Of a stretch of DNA of 64,000 bases, positions 12,011 through 24,800 are shown in pieces. Source of the DNA: Mactromeris polynyma (lineage: Eukaryota > Mollusca > Bivalvia > Venerida > Mactridae). A model generated the notes under the pieces. The model ran no database searches, had not been told where the DNA came from, and was given only the letters and a program-made list of their open reading frames with translations. Made by a program: the position numbers and the translations under genes. Each line of letters opens with the position of its first letter. Position 1 is the stretch's first letter. The stretch spans positions 7,709,385 to 7,773,384 of the forward strand of contig JASFXZ010000010.1 in NCBI GenBank assembly GCA_032209605.1, written 5' to 3'.

Positions 12011-13339
12011 TTTTTCAGTTTTAGATCATTTTTAACACAAACCAGTTTTTCTCTTTCAAGATTTATTTATATATATTTTTGGAGATTTAAAAATGTTTGA
12101 TGAGGACTTCTTGGATGACAGTTGCTTGATGATAATGAAGCACTTGACAATTGAACAAAATGCCGTTTATAAGTCATGAATACATGTAACAAGTACAAAA
12201 GTTGCTGCAGAATGCAGCAAATTGGAGGTTGCACGGCTATCAAAGTTGAGCAAAAATGAGGTAGTCAAAGTTAACAAGTTGACCTATATTGCCAAAATTA
12301 TTGCATCACATTTTATTGCCAGTAATTTTTGATGTTATAATTGATTTAGTAGTGCAACATAAGCTTTATTGCAAAATTATATGCAATATATATAAATTGC
12401 AACTAATTAAAACAGGAATATGAGAAATATAATTTTGTAGAAAATGAGTTGACCGTTTTCAAATTATTGGTCTGAAGCATTTAAATAGAACAAAAAGATT
12501 AATTGTTTAACAGCATGTTATTTTTTTATAAGTATGTAAAACAAATACATTCAGAGTCATTACTATGTGTTTTATCTATGTCTGTCACACCTCAGTCCAT
12601 CCAGCTTTGAATAGATACCAATAATATAGATACAATATGCTCTTTCTCATGTCATGTCATGAGTTGTATACTGATAATGTAGAGACACATTTTGTTTGGA
12701 TTTCAACCCAACATTTGCAGCCGTCTGTGATATAAGCAACCACTATTATCAATCCTTTGGTTAGCTGCTTGTTTTATGTGTTTAACTGTAGTATTACAAA
12801 GCTTGTTGAAAAAATCATAACTCTCTACAAATGGTTCTTTTCCCAACCTGATAATTTTTCCTCAAAAGCATGCACATACAAACATAGATGAAACAACAGC
12901 TTAGCACTTGTGATTAGTATATAGATAGTGCCATATCTAGATAACCAAGTTGAAAAAACAATACACACACTATATACCAGTGATTACAATTTTATTCAAA
13001 TAGAACTGCATTTCAAATCCTAAATTTCAAGATTGATAGAAAACTATCAACTAGTTTATGTACTACACAATTGTTTACTTAGTCAATCACAGATTGTAAT
13101 TATTTCAGTAACAAAATGGTAATTGGATTTAAAATGTACAAGGAAAACTTCAAGAGTATTTTCCAAGAAGTATTTAATGACTTGTTGACCACTGTTTGTA
13201 AATTTACAGCCTTTTTCTTGTTGTACCCGAGGTGACTTTTATGAAGCATCTTGTGAATATACCATGAAAACCTGAAACGATAAAGTGATAGTAGAAAAAG
13301 AGTCATTACATTTGTATTATGGAATTGATGTGTGTAAAA

Positions 13340-13830
13340 AGCTTTTCAAGCCCTACATTGGGTACATGTTTTCTCCTTGAATTACTTATATGTGGCAGGG
13401 GTGTTTGACGATTGAGCCTCAAATGCTGGAAGATGGAGAATTGAAGTGGTGTGGGGTTAGGCGGCAACCTGGTAAGCCGTACTAGTATTTAGGACTTCTT
13501 CGGTTCAAGCCCAATAGTGGGTCCAGTTTTTCCCCTCGAATTACTTAAATGGTCTCAAATGCTGGAAGAGGGAGAAGTGTAGTGGTGTGGGGTAAGGCGA
13601 CAACCTGGTAAGCCGTACTAGTATTTAGGAGGTCTTTGGTTCAAGTCAAATATTGGGTCCAGTTTTTCCTATTGAATTACTAAAATGGTGGCAACGGTGT
13701 TTGCCAGCCCACAGTGGTTGAGCCTAAATGCTTAAATGAGGAAGAGTGTTGTGGTGTGGAGTAAGACTGCCGCCCACGGTGGTTGAGCCTTAAATGCCTG
13801 AAGGGGGATGGGTGCTGTGTAATAGGGTTA
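13340..13830. repeat. Tandem repeat of ~136-bp units
   Basis: Two good copies start at 13424 and 13560; degraded copies lie before and after. Shared text includes CAACCTGGTAAGCCGTACTA and GTATTTAGGA, and a box B-like GGTTCAAGCCC occurs once per unit, so the unit may derive from a tRNA-headed SINE. It is intergenic and no frame is conserved. Confidence 0.6.
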
Positions 13831-16728
13831 TAAATGAGAAAACATATTGCAGAAGAAGTTTGCTCGTACCATTATAAGCGCTGAATTCCAGACATTCCAC
13901 ACCGAAGTCATTTCTTCCCTAAAGACCTTTCACCCCCCAATTTTGATAGACCCTGGACTTTTCACCCCCACTTTCAGTATAATCAAATTTTTGTGAATTA
14001 CATTATTGATATGTTTATTCTAAAATCAGATTGTTAATTTATAGATCAAAATTCCTTTATCTTCATGTTAAAAAAACTGTGATTTAATCAACACCTTCTG
14101 ACTTGTTAAGAATGATGTGATTTAACAACCACTGCGCCTCCCTAAATCAAGCATCTCTAGTCTCCTTATCAACAGATTCTGATCCAGTGGGACTCTTAGG
14201 TACATCCTTTCAATATTGGTGATAAAAGTCAATATTTTCAGATTAGATAAATAATTTTATGACCCCTAGTCAAGCAAATAACAAAGAAATAAATTGATGA
14301 TTTTATATACCTATGATGTATATGATACACATGCACTACTCAGCATGGTAAAAAATAATGCCCAATTATTACCATGTTTCAACCACCATGTGTAAAAAAT
14401 ACATTTGAATAAATCTCCTTATTTCTGTTTGAACAACAACATCTAGTTTAATGTCACAGCTAAGTAACTGATTATAGTAATGAGCAGTGTATATAAACAT
14501 TTGTATGCCCCCACTCTAAGGCAAATAAGAAGTGACAATGAAGTATTGCTTGTTAAAATAGAATTATACAATGTCATATCATCAGCAAATTGTCTGCTCT
14601 TCATCTCCAATAGACAATTTCTCCATATCAACTTTATGTAGAAGAACAACAAAGGGTCATAACTAAGTAAAAAATCATCTGAGTGGAATTTGCTGATGAT
14701 ATGTGAAACTAGAGTTAATGCTGTCAATCGTGTGAAATTTCATTGAAATCCATGCAGGGGTCAACATTCTCTATGCCCACTGGTCTATTGCTTAAGGTCA
14801 GAACAAAACACTTTTGCTAGTTTCTGCTTTAAATGTTAATATAGCTTGAGGGTGTAGTTTACATGTATTACATGTATATTCTTACCTGATGGCTATCTTC
14901 CAATCAGCTGCAGTGCACAACCCCTACTGACTTATCAAGGACAAACTCGACAACAACAAACTGATGGCTCATTCTATTCAAAATAAAATATGTAATTATG
15001 TAAGAATGGGCATTGTGCAGGTGATTTAAATAAGAAAAGGCTTGCCTCTATACTGGGAATTGATAATATTATCACAATTGAAATTCTGAATACTTCGGTT
15101 AACATTTTATACTGTCGTATGTAAAGATTTTACTTACTTGAAAGTATGCATTATCACAATATTGACAGATTTGGACTACTAAGTTAGTATTATTTAATTT
15201 GCTCCATAACTTCACAATAACTAAAATCTCAGCATTTAGATTTTTTACAGATTATAAAAACCATACAAATCACTTATTTGACAACATTATAAGAATGATG
15301 TTTAAAATTGTTAAGTACATGTTTTAAATTATTTGTTATCAGAAATATTGTATAGATGACTAGTACATCTTATTTTATCATTGTTGGAATGGTTTTTTGT
15401 CCTTTTCCTATTCACAGTAAGAGAAGTCAAGAGGAATTTACCAAAACTTTTTTTCAAAAATCATTTACTTTTCAAGGAGTTTTTGGCTGTTACAAATTCA
15501 AGTAGTTTTCAAGGAGTAGGCATCAAATTAAAGGACTTCTCAAGACCTGTGTGAACATCGTTTATGAAAAAAGTTAAACTCTAAAGCAGACTGTTCTGTT
15601 CTGTTTTCAGAATGGAAAACAACATAATTTATGTTACACAAATGTATTCACTTGCATGAAATGTAAAGAATTATCTGAAAATTAATTAAATGTGGTCAAG
15701 CTAAAGCTGCTTAAATGGAAACTGGGATATTTTCATTGCAAAATGGGTTGAAATTGGCCAATCATAACTAGGACCTTAGGTCACCTGTGCTCCTTAAATT
15801 CTGACACTGACAAAAACATGAAGTAGACAACTAACAGTTGACTTGTACTCAAAATTCACAGCAAAGGTATTCCAATTGACTGCATGGGTAAAATTTTATA
15901 AATATTCATTAATTCTTTGTTTGTAACATATTTATAGGCTAAGTTATTAGGCTGTGAGATTAATGGATTAATCATTTAATGCAGTTATTAAGTTCACCCA
16001 GACAAATTCCTTCTAAAATACTTACAGGTTTTGGCGTAAGCATATACATGCTTGTATGTTTATCCTGCATACTATGAAGGAGGCGACCCCGACCAGAAAG
16101 GCACCTTTTTTAGTTAACTGGAGTTTTCTGAAATTAAATTAAACAATGGTCAAACTACATTTGTTCTACATAGCAACTACATTTTTAAATACATTAGTTA
16201 ATGCACAATTTAATTGGGCTAAAACAGGCCTATAGTCACAAATTTAATATCCACAAAATGTTTGAATAAAAGACTAAACAGTAGAAGTTACTAGAACGGT
16301 TAGTGGGTAGACAGATTTAACAAAATGTGGCTCAACCTGGACTAGAACTAAAGGCTCCTGGCAGACTTTGCAAAAGCTACCATGGCAAGTAATTCAGTGC
16401 GCATAAGAATTTGTGTTCTTATATAAAGCAACCAAAAATCATGAATAATATCAGCGAATAAGAAAAATCAGCAAAAATCGTTTTTAAATCTGAACTATTC
16501 ACCCCACCCACCTGGAGTAACACTGAAACTGAAAGTACAACTATTTCATATTATCTTATCACTTCAAATACAATATACATTTTCTTGATTATGTTTATGC
16601 GTATACATTTTATAATATGATTGAATGATTATATTTAACACATACCTGAAGTAGTATTTATTCTGCAAACTATCGAGGATCGATCGTTGTTTTGACACAC
16701 CGATATAAGGGGAGATTACTGCGAATTA

Positions 16729-16841
16729 CTAACGATTCGCCACAATAACGATTCGCCTCATAACGATTCGTCACATTTTAATAACGATTCGCCACAGTTG
16801 TATGACGATTCGCCACAGTTGTATAACGATTCGCCACAGTT
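16729..16841. repeat. Cluster of six TAACGATTCGCCACA motifs
   Basis: Near-identical copies of (T)AACGATTCGCC(A)CA lie at about 16730, 16746, 16761, 16782, 16803 and 16823, with spacers of 1 to 7 bp (gttgta, ttttaa). The spacing is irregular at the left and nearly regular (20-21 bp) at the right. The cluster stands out by its CpGs in AT-rich surroundings. The function is unknown; it could be the subterminal motif array of a DNA transposon. Confidence 0.75.
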
Positions 16842-16914
16842 TTGTATTATGATTATATTTTGATAATATTAATATTAACAATTAGTATTATTATTAAATA
16901 TGACATATTTGTTT

Positions 16915-17130
16915 TGCGTGGGAGATTGAAACGCCATTCGAAAACCTCGGCCAACTACGTAGAGTAACCAAGTGGTACGGTAATATCCGAGAGCTAACGG
17001 TTAATATAGTCTGGTTCCCTGCGTACTATAATTCAAACAGTAACAGAGTGGTAGAGGCAGGTAATCCAGACTAACGGTTAATACGGCGCATGCGCGAGCC
17101 CATTACACCAGTGCACAGTTCTAACGTAAC
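16915..17130. repeat. CpG-richer block with internal direct and inverted repeats
   Basis: CTAACGGTTAATA occurs twice (about 16993 and 17072), flanking an inverted pair TAGTCTGG...CCAGACTA, followed by CGGCGCATGCGCGAGCCC. The left part (CATTCGAAAACCTCGGCCAA, CTACGTAGAGTAAC, AATATCCGAGAGCT) matches two separated parts of the repeat at 57845-58170. It is probably a transposon remnant rather than a promoter. Confidence 0.5.
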
Positions 17131-17773
17131 CAATATATGCCCGGCGTTGATACGCCGTGCAATTATATACATTGTGGTATCCTAACTGTTAGAATATGGT
17201 CTGCATCAACACTCGACATCTGTCGTCTAAAACAATACATGACTGATATGTCAATATGGAGTGGTGTCGTATGTTATCTGAGTTTGGACTTTTGTGAGTA
17301 CTTTATTGCAATGTGCACTAATTACTTCAGTCATTTAGAAACAAAATGTATATAAATGACTGCATTAAAATCTTGATTCGACGTTCTTACATCGTTTTGT
17401 TGGTCTAAGGGAGACAATCCAAATAAAAAAATCTGACTAGAACTAGAAAATCATTTTCGCACGGTCAATGAATGTTTATTTTTTATTTTTTTGTTACAAG
17501 TTACTTCATTTACAGAAAGAGTAAGATATTCAGGACTTAAAAATACAGCTACAAAACTATGAAATGAAGTTATGAACACATTTTTAGTTTTTTAATAAGG
17601 GAGATAATTTCGATGTAAATGAGCATTTCTACGCATGATAACTATGGTAAATTCTATGATGCTTTAATGTATTTAATCAATGTCATAGTACTACATTATA
17701 ATACGCCCAAAAATAAATATTGTATAGCAATTTGATAAATATGGATGGACAGCATCTTAAACATAGATTGTTT

Positions 17774-18050
17774 GGACCGCGGCCGTGGTCCAGTGGTTGG
17801 TGCTTTGGCATTGTAACCCGGTGATCCGGGTTCGATTCCCGGTCGCGGCAGGTCATACCCTTCCATGAAAATTTGACAAAAAATGTAGATTTTCCTCCAC
17901 ATGTGGAGAAGTTGCCGGCTCCTTGTAAAAGGGTTTAGTTAGTACTGGTTAGAATTCAGTCCAGGAAAAACTGGTTAGGTGAACCGGCCGACGTATATAA
18001 CTGAAATATCGTTGAGAAACGGCGTTAAACCCGATAAAACAAACAAACAA
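17774..18050 (+). mobile_element. Full-length tRNA-headed SINE with intact target duplication
   Basis: The head folds like a tRNA: 5' GCCGTGG pairs with 3' TCGCGGC, and the T arm CCGGGTTCGATTCCCGG is perfect. The body ends GAAACGGCGTTAAACCC, then ATAAAACAAACAAACAA, a tail style common in mollusc SINEs. A direct repeat containing ACATAGATTGTTT flanks it (17761-17773 and 18051-18063). A perfect duplication and tail indicate a fairly recent insertion. It may belong to the RUDI/V-SINE type; the assignment is not verified. Confidence 0.85.
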
Positions 18051-18850
18051 ACATAGATTGTTTCGAATGGTATTTTCATACGAGTGAAAGCATTTGAATG
18101 TTCAAACTGATGAGTTTTTCAAGATTCTGACAGTATTTCAATATGACGGGCAATTGACCAAACTAGTGCACCTTGGTTTTAACTACAGAACTATTCCGTC
18201 ATCCACAAGAAAATAATCACTTCCATATTTCAAATTAATATGGTTGCCAAATATTTTAGATGATATGTCTTCCATCATCTACAGATCTTAACCTTGGAAT
18301 TGACTGCAAGACAAAGCTGTGTTCTGTATCTGCTAGGTAACATAGCAACAACTGCTATTGTTGAAGACAGAATAAGGAATTGACATAGAACATTGTTTAT
18401 TAAATTTACACATCAAATATTCAGATATTTCTGCAAAAGATTCAGATGACTTGAGATGTACTTATACAGGAAAACAAACATTATTCACAGAAACAAGCAC
18501 ATTATTTGAATTCCGCAACCTTTTAGAAGACTGGCACTTATCTAATTTTATCAATATACCAGTCATTACATTTTTTTCAGAAGGCCTCTTCTTAACAAAG
18601 ACCTAATGGTATTTAGGTCTTTGATATTAAATAAGATCTGTATGACATTTTGATTTAACACCTCGACATTGTAACTATGACTACTACACAATTTTCTGTA
18701 TATGGGAAAGATTCAACAAGCAAACACTACTGTTATATATCATTTTTATTAGATCTATAGTTCTACAAAAGTGTCTTTGTATGTGCAGCAGCATAAATAA
18801 AAAAAATATTGTCGCTGAATAAACATGTATAAAATTGTGTAACAAATGAC

Positions 18851-19048
18851 AATAACAACAGAAATATATTACAATAATCTAGGACAGAGCATAATAACAG
18901 AAATATATTGCAATAATCTAGGACAGAGCATAATAACAGAAATATATTGCAATAATCTAGGACAGAGCATAATAACAGAAATATATTGCAATAATCTAGG
19001 ACAGAGCATAAAAACAGCATTATATTACAATGATCTAGGACAGAGCAC
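18851..19048. repeat. 39-bp minisatellite, 5 copies
   Basis: Period 39 bp (AGGACAGAGC recurs at 18881, 18920, 18959, 18998 and 19036). The unit includes AACAGAAATATATTGCAATA and ATCTAGGACAGAGCAT. The first and last units are more diverged. As 39 is a multiple of three, short repeated open frames appear on both strands; they are not genes. Confidence 0.9.
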
Positions 19049-20192
19049 AAACTTATTGTAAATCACAGAATGCTGGTCAATAAATATTTATCACGTTATT
19101 GGTGCAGTGTCTTCGATATGATACAATAATATCACAGAATGCTGGATAAAAGACAAACTAAGAGTTTGATGCTAAATAGTTGTAACTCTTTTTTTACCCC
19201 TATCGAGTTACACTACTTCTGGAGCACACCCTCGAAACATGGTTTCAAATATACACAAGTTTGGACATACGTATATAATGTAAATGCACTTTAGTAACAA
19301 ATCATGTATACATATAAGTAGAGCAAAGGACAAAATTCTTTCAGAACTAAATTTGTAATAAAATATAACATCGAAAATGGAACAAGAAAAAACAACCCAC
19401 AGTTTATAATGCAATTGCACAGAAAGTTTGTAATAACTCCAATTGATAGAAAAAATATCACATGAAAACTTTCAAGTAAAATATAATACATATTTAAGTT
19501 GTACAACCATTGCATACAAACATTGTAATGCAATCATAAAATGGACGGATAAAAAGCAATTACCACAGGTGTTGGAAAAATAAATATACAAAGAAAAATA
19601 TTCAAATTACCAAAAGACATTTGTAAGACATACAAAATGGACGGATATAAATAGAGACATGGTATGATATTTGGAATGAAGCTTTACTTTTATATAAAAT
19701 TTGCAAAAAATCAACAACAAAATAAACAATCAAATATATTAACAAACACAAAAATGTGTGTTATACTTGCACTTTGAGTAATTTAAGAAATAACAGATAA
19801 AGCATATCAAACATTCACCAATATGTCCACATTTCTGGGATGCACAATTTATATGGAAGACATTTTACATACAAAGTCTTTCTATTGAATTTTATCGGAT
19901 TGTGAGCTCAGTACTTCAATGACTGGAAACATTCTCAACATATCCTTTAACTATATTTACACAGAAACTGTGTAATACATACATGCCATATTTTCAGATG
20001 GTCAATAAGTGAGATTTTCCTCAGCAGGGCTGTTTTTAAGTGAGATTTGGGAAAAATAAGTGAGACTGTAAGTCGCGATTTTTTGGGGCGCTTAATACAC
20101 CAACACTAAATAACATTACCCCACCCAACTGTTTTCATGCGTAATTACAGTGTTACTTTGTCGCGTAAATTCCTTCATCAATTAGCATTAAA

Positions 20193-20839
20193 CAGGGTTT
20201 CCCTTGAATTTTCTTTTAGGGGCCACAGTGGGCTTCATTTGGGTGTCATTTATACAAGTGACCAGATATGATACTCAAAGGCAAGTCATACTGGTATGCA
20301 AAGATTGTATACATTATAACATCTACCAAATATTTTGAGAGGAGTGGGTGTTTAATAAAGGTAGAAAAATCACATATTTTTTAAGTCCTATATGCATCTA
20401 TTAGAATAAGTACGGTACCCAACAGCAGTTTTCTAACCTTTGATCAAAGCCGATGTGTCGAAACTTCCACTCGCTAGCCTAAAATATCTTCCAAACTAAC
20501 CCCTTTGATCTGCCCGACGGTTTTACGTCACATAGAGTACAGTATTACGTCACAGCTAGCAGTATTGCCTGTCTTACATGTGCCTACGTGACCTTTATCA
20601 TTTTGCCTCTGTTCACCGAGTTTTGAAGTTTTTAATACCAATAAATTTAATATTCTATAGTAACAGTTAATGCTTTTATTGTGTGAACATTTTTTATTCT
20701 TTGATTCATGGGATATACACGTGATGGATATACATGTACATGTAGGCTAAATTACGGATCAAAGTAAGATTTTTTCAGATTTTTATTTAGCCAAAAAGTA
20801 CGTCAAAACGCATAAACTTGTGCGTCAGGGAAAACCCTG
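20193..20839. mobile_element. Inverted-repeat element, CAGGG-ended family (copy 1)
   Basis: Starts CAGGGTTTCCCT and ends AGGGAAAACCCTG, with a perfect 7-bp flanking duplication CATTAAA (20186-20192 and 20840-20846). It is 647 bp with no transposase-like frame, so non-autonomous. Two shorter relatives lie at 34601-34822 and 59354-59564. Confidence 0.7.
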
Positions 20840-21772
20840 CATTAAAGCAAGCAGATTAACACCTTTCCTGTCAATAAGATGATTAAAGTTAAATCACCGC
20901 TTTAACAAACAATTAACGTACTGCCTGAGGTGATTAAAAACACGCAAATCAACAGCTGATCAAAGCCAATTAACAAAGTGTCACCTTTAATCGGCATTTT
21001 CGGGTAGTATCGAAGAATCATAGCATGTCCGAGATACAAAATTTCGCACGATCTTGTTTTTTCTTGGAGGTTCAAATTTACGTGAGGTTTTAATCTAACG
21101 GCGTTAGACCGTGAGGAGGCATGTAAATACGTGAGGAAAGGTCTCACGGCGTGAGATATGGCATGTATGGTAATATTATATCTGAAATTGAACATGGAAT
21201 ATATCTGGTCACTAATATGAAGATACATCTAATATCTAATCTATCTGTATGATCACAACATTATTTGTATAAAAGCACTATTGTTTAAAAATACTATGAG
21301 CAAAAATAAAAAAAATGCATTTAAACTTAACACAGTGTATACATATACTTCAACTCTACATCACGGTCACAGATGATTCTTCAAAATGGAAGTTTTTCAT
21401 TCAATACAACAATGAGAGAACATGATTCAGTATCTCATCCACATGAAACTGTTGGAAGAAAATCATAGCACTGTATCACCTAACAAAAGATTACATACCA
21501 AATGAATGCTCATTTTCACAAATCAAATTCTTAAGGAAAAATTCTGCAATTGATACAATACATTGATATCTAATTCACAATGTTCACTCATAACAATACT
21601 TGATAGTCCTCATACATCGTCCACTTCTGCTTTATACGCAGGAAATCACTAAGTGCAAGAAGGTGACACTGATATCTATCATTAGAAATTGCTTCAACTG
21701 TGTCCAAAATGTTCGCTTTAATAAATCTTACAGATGAATCTCAAATGATGAGTCTAGAAAATGAGATTTGAT

Positions 21773-21778
21773 TTTATT
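21773..21778 (-). terminator. AATAAA polyadenylation signal candidate for the dynein gene
   Basis: TTTATT on the + strand is AATAAA on the coding strand, about 41-46 bases after the dynein stop. It would give a very short 3' UTR. Further candidates exist downstream in this AT-rich DNA, so the true site is uncertain. Confidence 0.35.
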
Positions 21779-21818
21779 ACACAGGTGCTTGACAACAGAA
21801 ATACAGTCACTGATATGT

Positions 21819-24800
21819 TTAATTGTCCAGCTGACACAAACAAGCGACACCTCTGTTAATCCAATGGTTCTCCGGTTTATCAGTCTGTAATTTAATGTTC
21901 ATCACCCAGTTTGTAGAATGTCCAGTGGTTGATAGAACCCCTCTCCTAGCACTTGTCTTGTACACTGTAAAATACCACCAGTTCATAGTATTAAATGTAA
22001 GTGTGAGTCTATAAGAAAGTAGAATAATCCCGACAGAGAGAAGTGTGTTGGGTTTTATGCCCTACCAACAATATTCAGTCATATGGAGATGGTATCTACT
22101 TGTAGCAGACATAGAGCTGCCACATTGTTATACCATACCATAGACAGGTGACATGATATCACATATAGTGACATTACCCAGACACCTAACAGAGGCCCAC
22201 ATTTTTCACCAATAAAGTTCAAAGACGCCAGGCTAACCTGTTCTAGCACATCACTTATATAATTAAGAGTATAGGCAAGGGAGTAACTGGTCTCCTATCG
22301 GGTTGAGCTCGCGACCTCTATTCTGATCAGAGCCATGCATGCACCTATACCATGTGTACTTTATATGGTTTTCAAACAGTTTAACAGAATTTAACAGCAA
22401 GTTTCTGCCAAAATCTAAAAAAGAGCATGCCTCATTATGATGTTGGGTTCGTGATAAGTTATTATCTCGCCATCTACAAAGCCATCTAAACCCAAGAGGA
22501 TACATCAATGTTTACATATGAAACAAATGCATGCATTGTAACAGCACTCCAAGTTACTAAAAATAAAACAGCTCTACATTTCTAAATCAGTACAATTTCT
22601 TATATCAAATTACAAAATTCAGATTAAAGTTATAAACAAAGTCCAGACTTTTAAACAGTTCTGGTTCTGTTCATTCATGGGATTTCGGTGTTTTGAAGTT
22701 ATATGTGTGCTAGTTACCTGTACTGTAGCAAGCATGTGACAACTTTCTCACAGCGGTCAGAGGAGAGAGAACAATGACATTGAATACATTATCTTCAGTC
22801 AAACTGTCACTTAGAACATAGCACGTCACACAGGGTTCGAACCTACAACCTTCAAATCAGAAGTCAAGTACAGTACCTACTTAGCTAAGTGGACAGGTAA
22901 TATGATCTATAAGCTTTAAAGACACCAGTAGACAGTAACTCACCTGGGCAATTGTAGAAATCCTTTTTCTCAAAGTCTTCAATTTTACCAGGTTTCAGCC
23001 AGATTATTGGTACTGTCTCATACAGTAACTTAGGCTGGGATTCCATGATACGTTTCTTTGTTTTATCCCATCTAGCTCCCTCAATGTACAATCCTCGAAT
23101 GTAGGCACCATTAGTCTGTGTCAACAGAAATGAAAGCAAATTACAAATAAAAAGAAAAATCTGTATGAACCAAAAGCACTTCTGAACTTCCAAAGACCAA
23201 GATATGTCTATAGTTGGAAATGTAAGTGGTATATATTCATTTGCACATAAAAGCATAATGAATGAGGTTTCTAAGTCCTTACAAAAGAGTTTCAACTTTT
23301 TCATTTTCCAACAGTTGTGCAGTAAGTTATCACAATTTATGACCATGTTTTGTTCAGCATCATACACTGTATCGCATTGCAACAAAGTCAGACAGAAGTC
23401 TGTATGGAAAAAACAATAAACGAGCTACAAAATGAGAACAGGGCGTACATGTCAATGCCAATATTCTGTGAGATAATAAACACCAAAGACTGCTTTTTGA
23501 AGAATCTCATTCAATTTGGGATTTAAACCTATGACCTTCAGATTAGGAGGCCAGCGTTATGCCTCTATACTACCCTGCCTCCCACCATAACAGCTGAATG
23601 TAATACTTTTCAACAAATAGACACAGAATAAAATTATACATATTGCAAAAAAGGAAAAAAATATGCGGAGGAATCATCATATTACATATATTTCACTGAA
23701 ACAGTGTAGAAATGAATTTAGACTTCCATATTGTGATTACAAATTTGTGATTACACCTTACTGGATGCACAAATTAATCCTGTGAATTATAAATGCAAAC
23801 AGTAAATTTTGGTAAGTTTTTGCAGTAAGCGCCAAAATCACAGACCCCGACTCATATGAGCGCTGCTATGGGATTTCCAACCTCTTCTGTAAGTGACGTC
23901 ATTTCAAGAAAACCCAAACATATAATGTCACTATTTGCAAGCAGGAAACAATATTTACGCCGTATGGATACTTCGTTTTCATATTGCCATATAGGGCAAA
24001 TATTGCTACTTGTAAGTATGCGGTGACGTCACATGTGACGATTTCTGGAAATGGCGTCACTTAAAGAAGAGGTAAGAAATCGTACAATGGTGCTCAAATG
24101 TCTTCTTCTTCAAACAGACTATCAGAGTCTCAGAGTCGAAATATCGATTTAGATTGAATATGTAACTGATAACTTTATACTTACAGGTTTATTTGGCATG
24201 TTTGTGTCGTGAGTCATCACCTCAAATTCAAAACCTAGATGATCGATTGGGATCTGGTATCTTCTAGCATAGTTCTGTAACACACCAGTCAGGAAGGACT
24301 GAGTGAAATAGAATCCTGAGATCCACTTAACAACAGGACTTCCTGTATGCCGAAAAATATCAGAAAATAATTTAACATTGGACATATCTTTTAATGAGTT
24401 ATAAAAAGTAAGGATGTCAATAAGGTTATTTGTTTAACCAGTTTAATCTTCCAAACGGTTAATTGGTTTAACGATCATGACATCCATTATTTCGATTGTG
24501 ACTACAGATATCTTGCGAGATTTTTTCCAAAATAAAATGTAGAATTTTTCATCAAAATAAACAAGTAACTAGTTAGTGATTTAACTAACCGATGACCGGT
24601 AAATTGTTTACATACCTAATAAAAAGTATATCGTATGTTTTATCAAATAAATGACATGTTTGACAGATAGGGAGACAAGATAGAAACTTAAAATTGTGAG
24701 GAACAACTTTGAAAAAATATAACAACCAATACTGGATCTGAGTACAGCAAAGAATGAATTGTATCCATACATTTCCACAAGCAATTAATCAGTAGTTTTA

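Larger units (their letters stand above)
12011..21740. other. Intergenic region between the two convergent genes
   Basis: Tail-to-tail spacer of about 9.7 kb. The open frames are short, AT-rich and without recognisable domains or exon chains. It contains the 136-bp tandem units, the TAACGATTCGCCACA cluster, a CpG-richer block, a full SINE, a 39-bp minisatellite and a 647-bp inverted-repeat element, listed separately. In the remaining stretches (about 12.0-13.3, 13.9-16.7, 18.1-18.8, 19.1-20.2 and 20.9-21.7 kb) I see nothing beyond AT-rich sequence. Confidence 0.6.

Noticed and set aside
16915..17130. CpG-island promoter
   Set aside because: No gene starts near it on either strand, and part of it recurs at 57.8 kb, so a repeat is the simpler reading.
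17774..17850. Functional tRNA gene
   Set aside because: Acceptor and T arms pair well, but the anticodon arm is poor and the unit continues into a SINE body and tail with a target duplication.
18763..19061. Cysteine-rich and other repeated open frames on both strands
   Set aside because: Artefacts of the 39-bp minisatellite.
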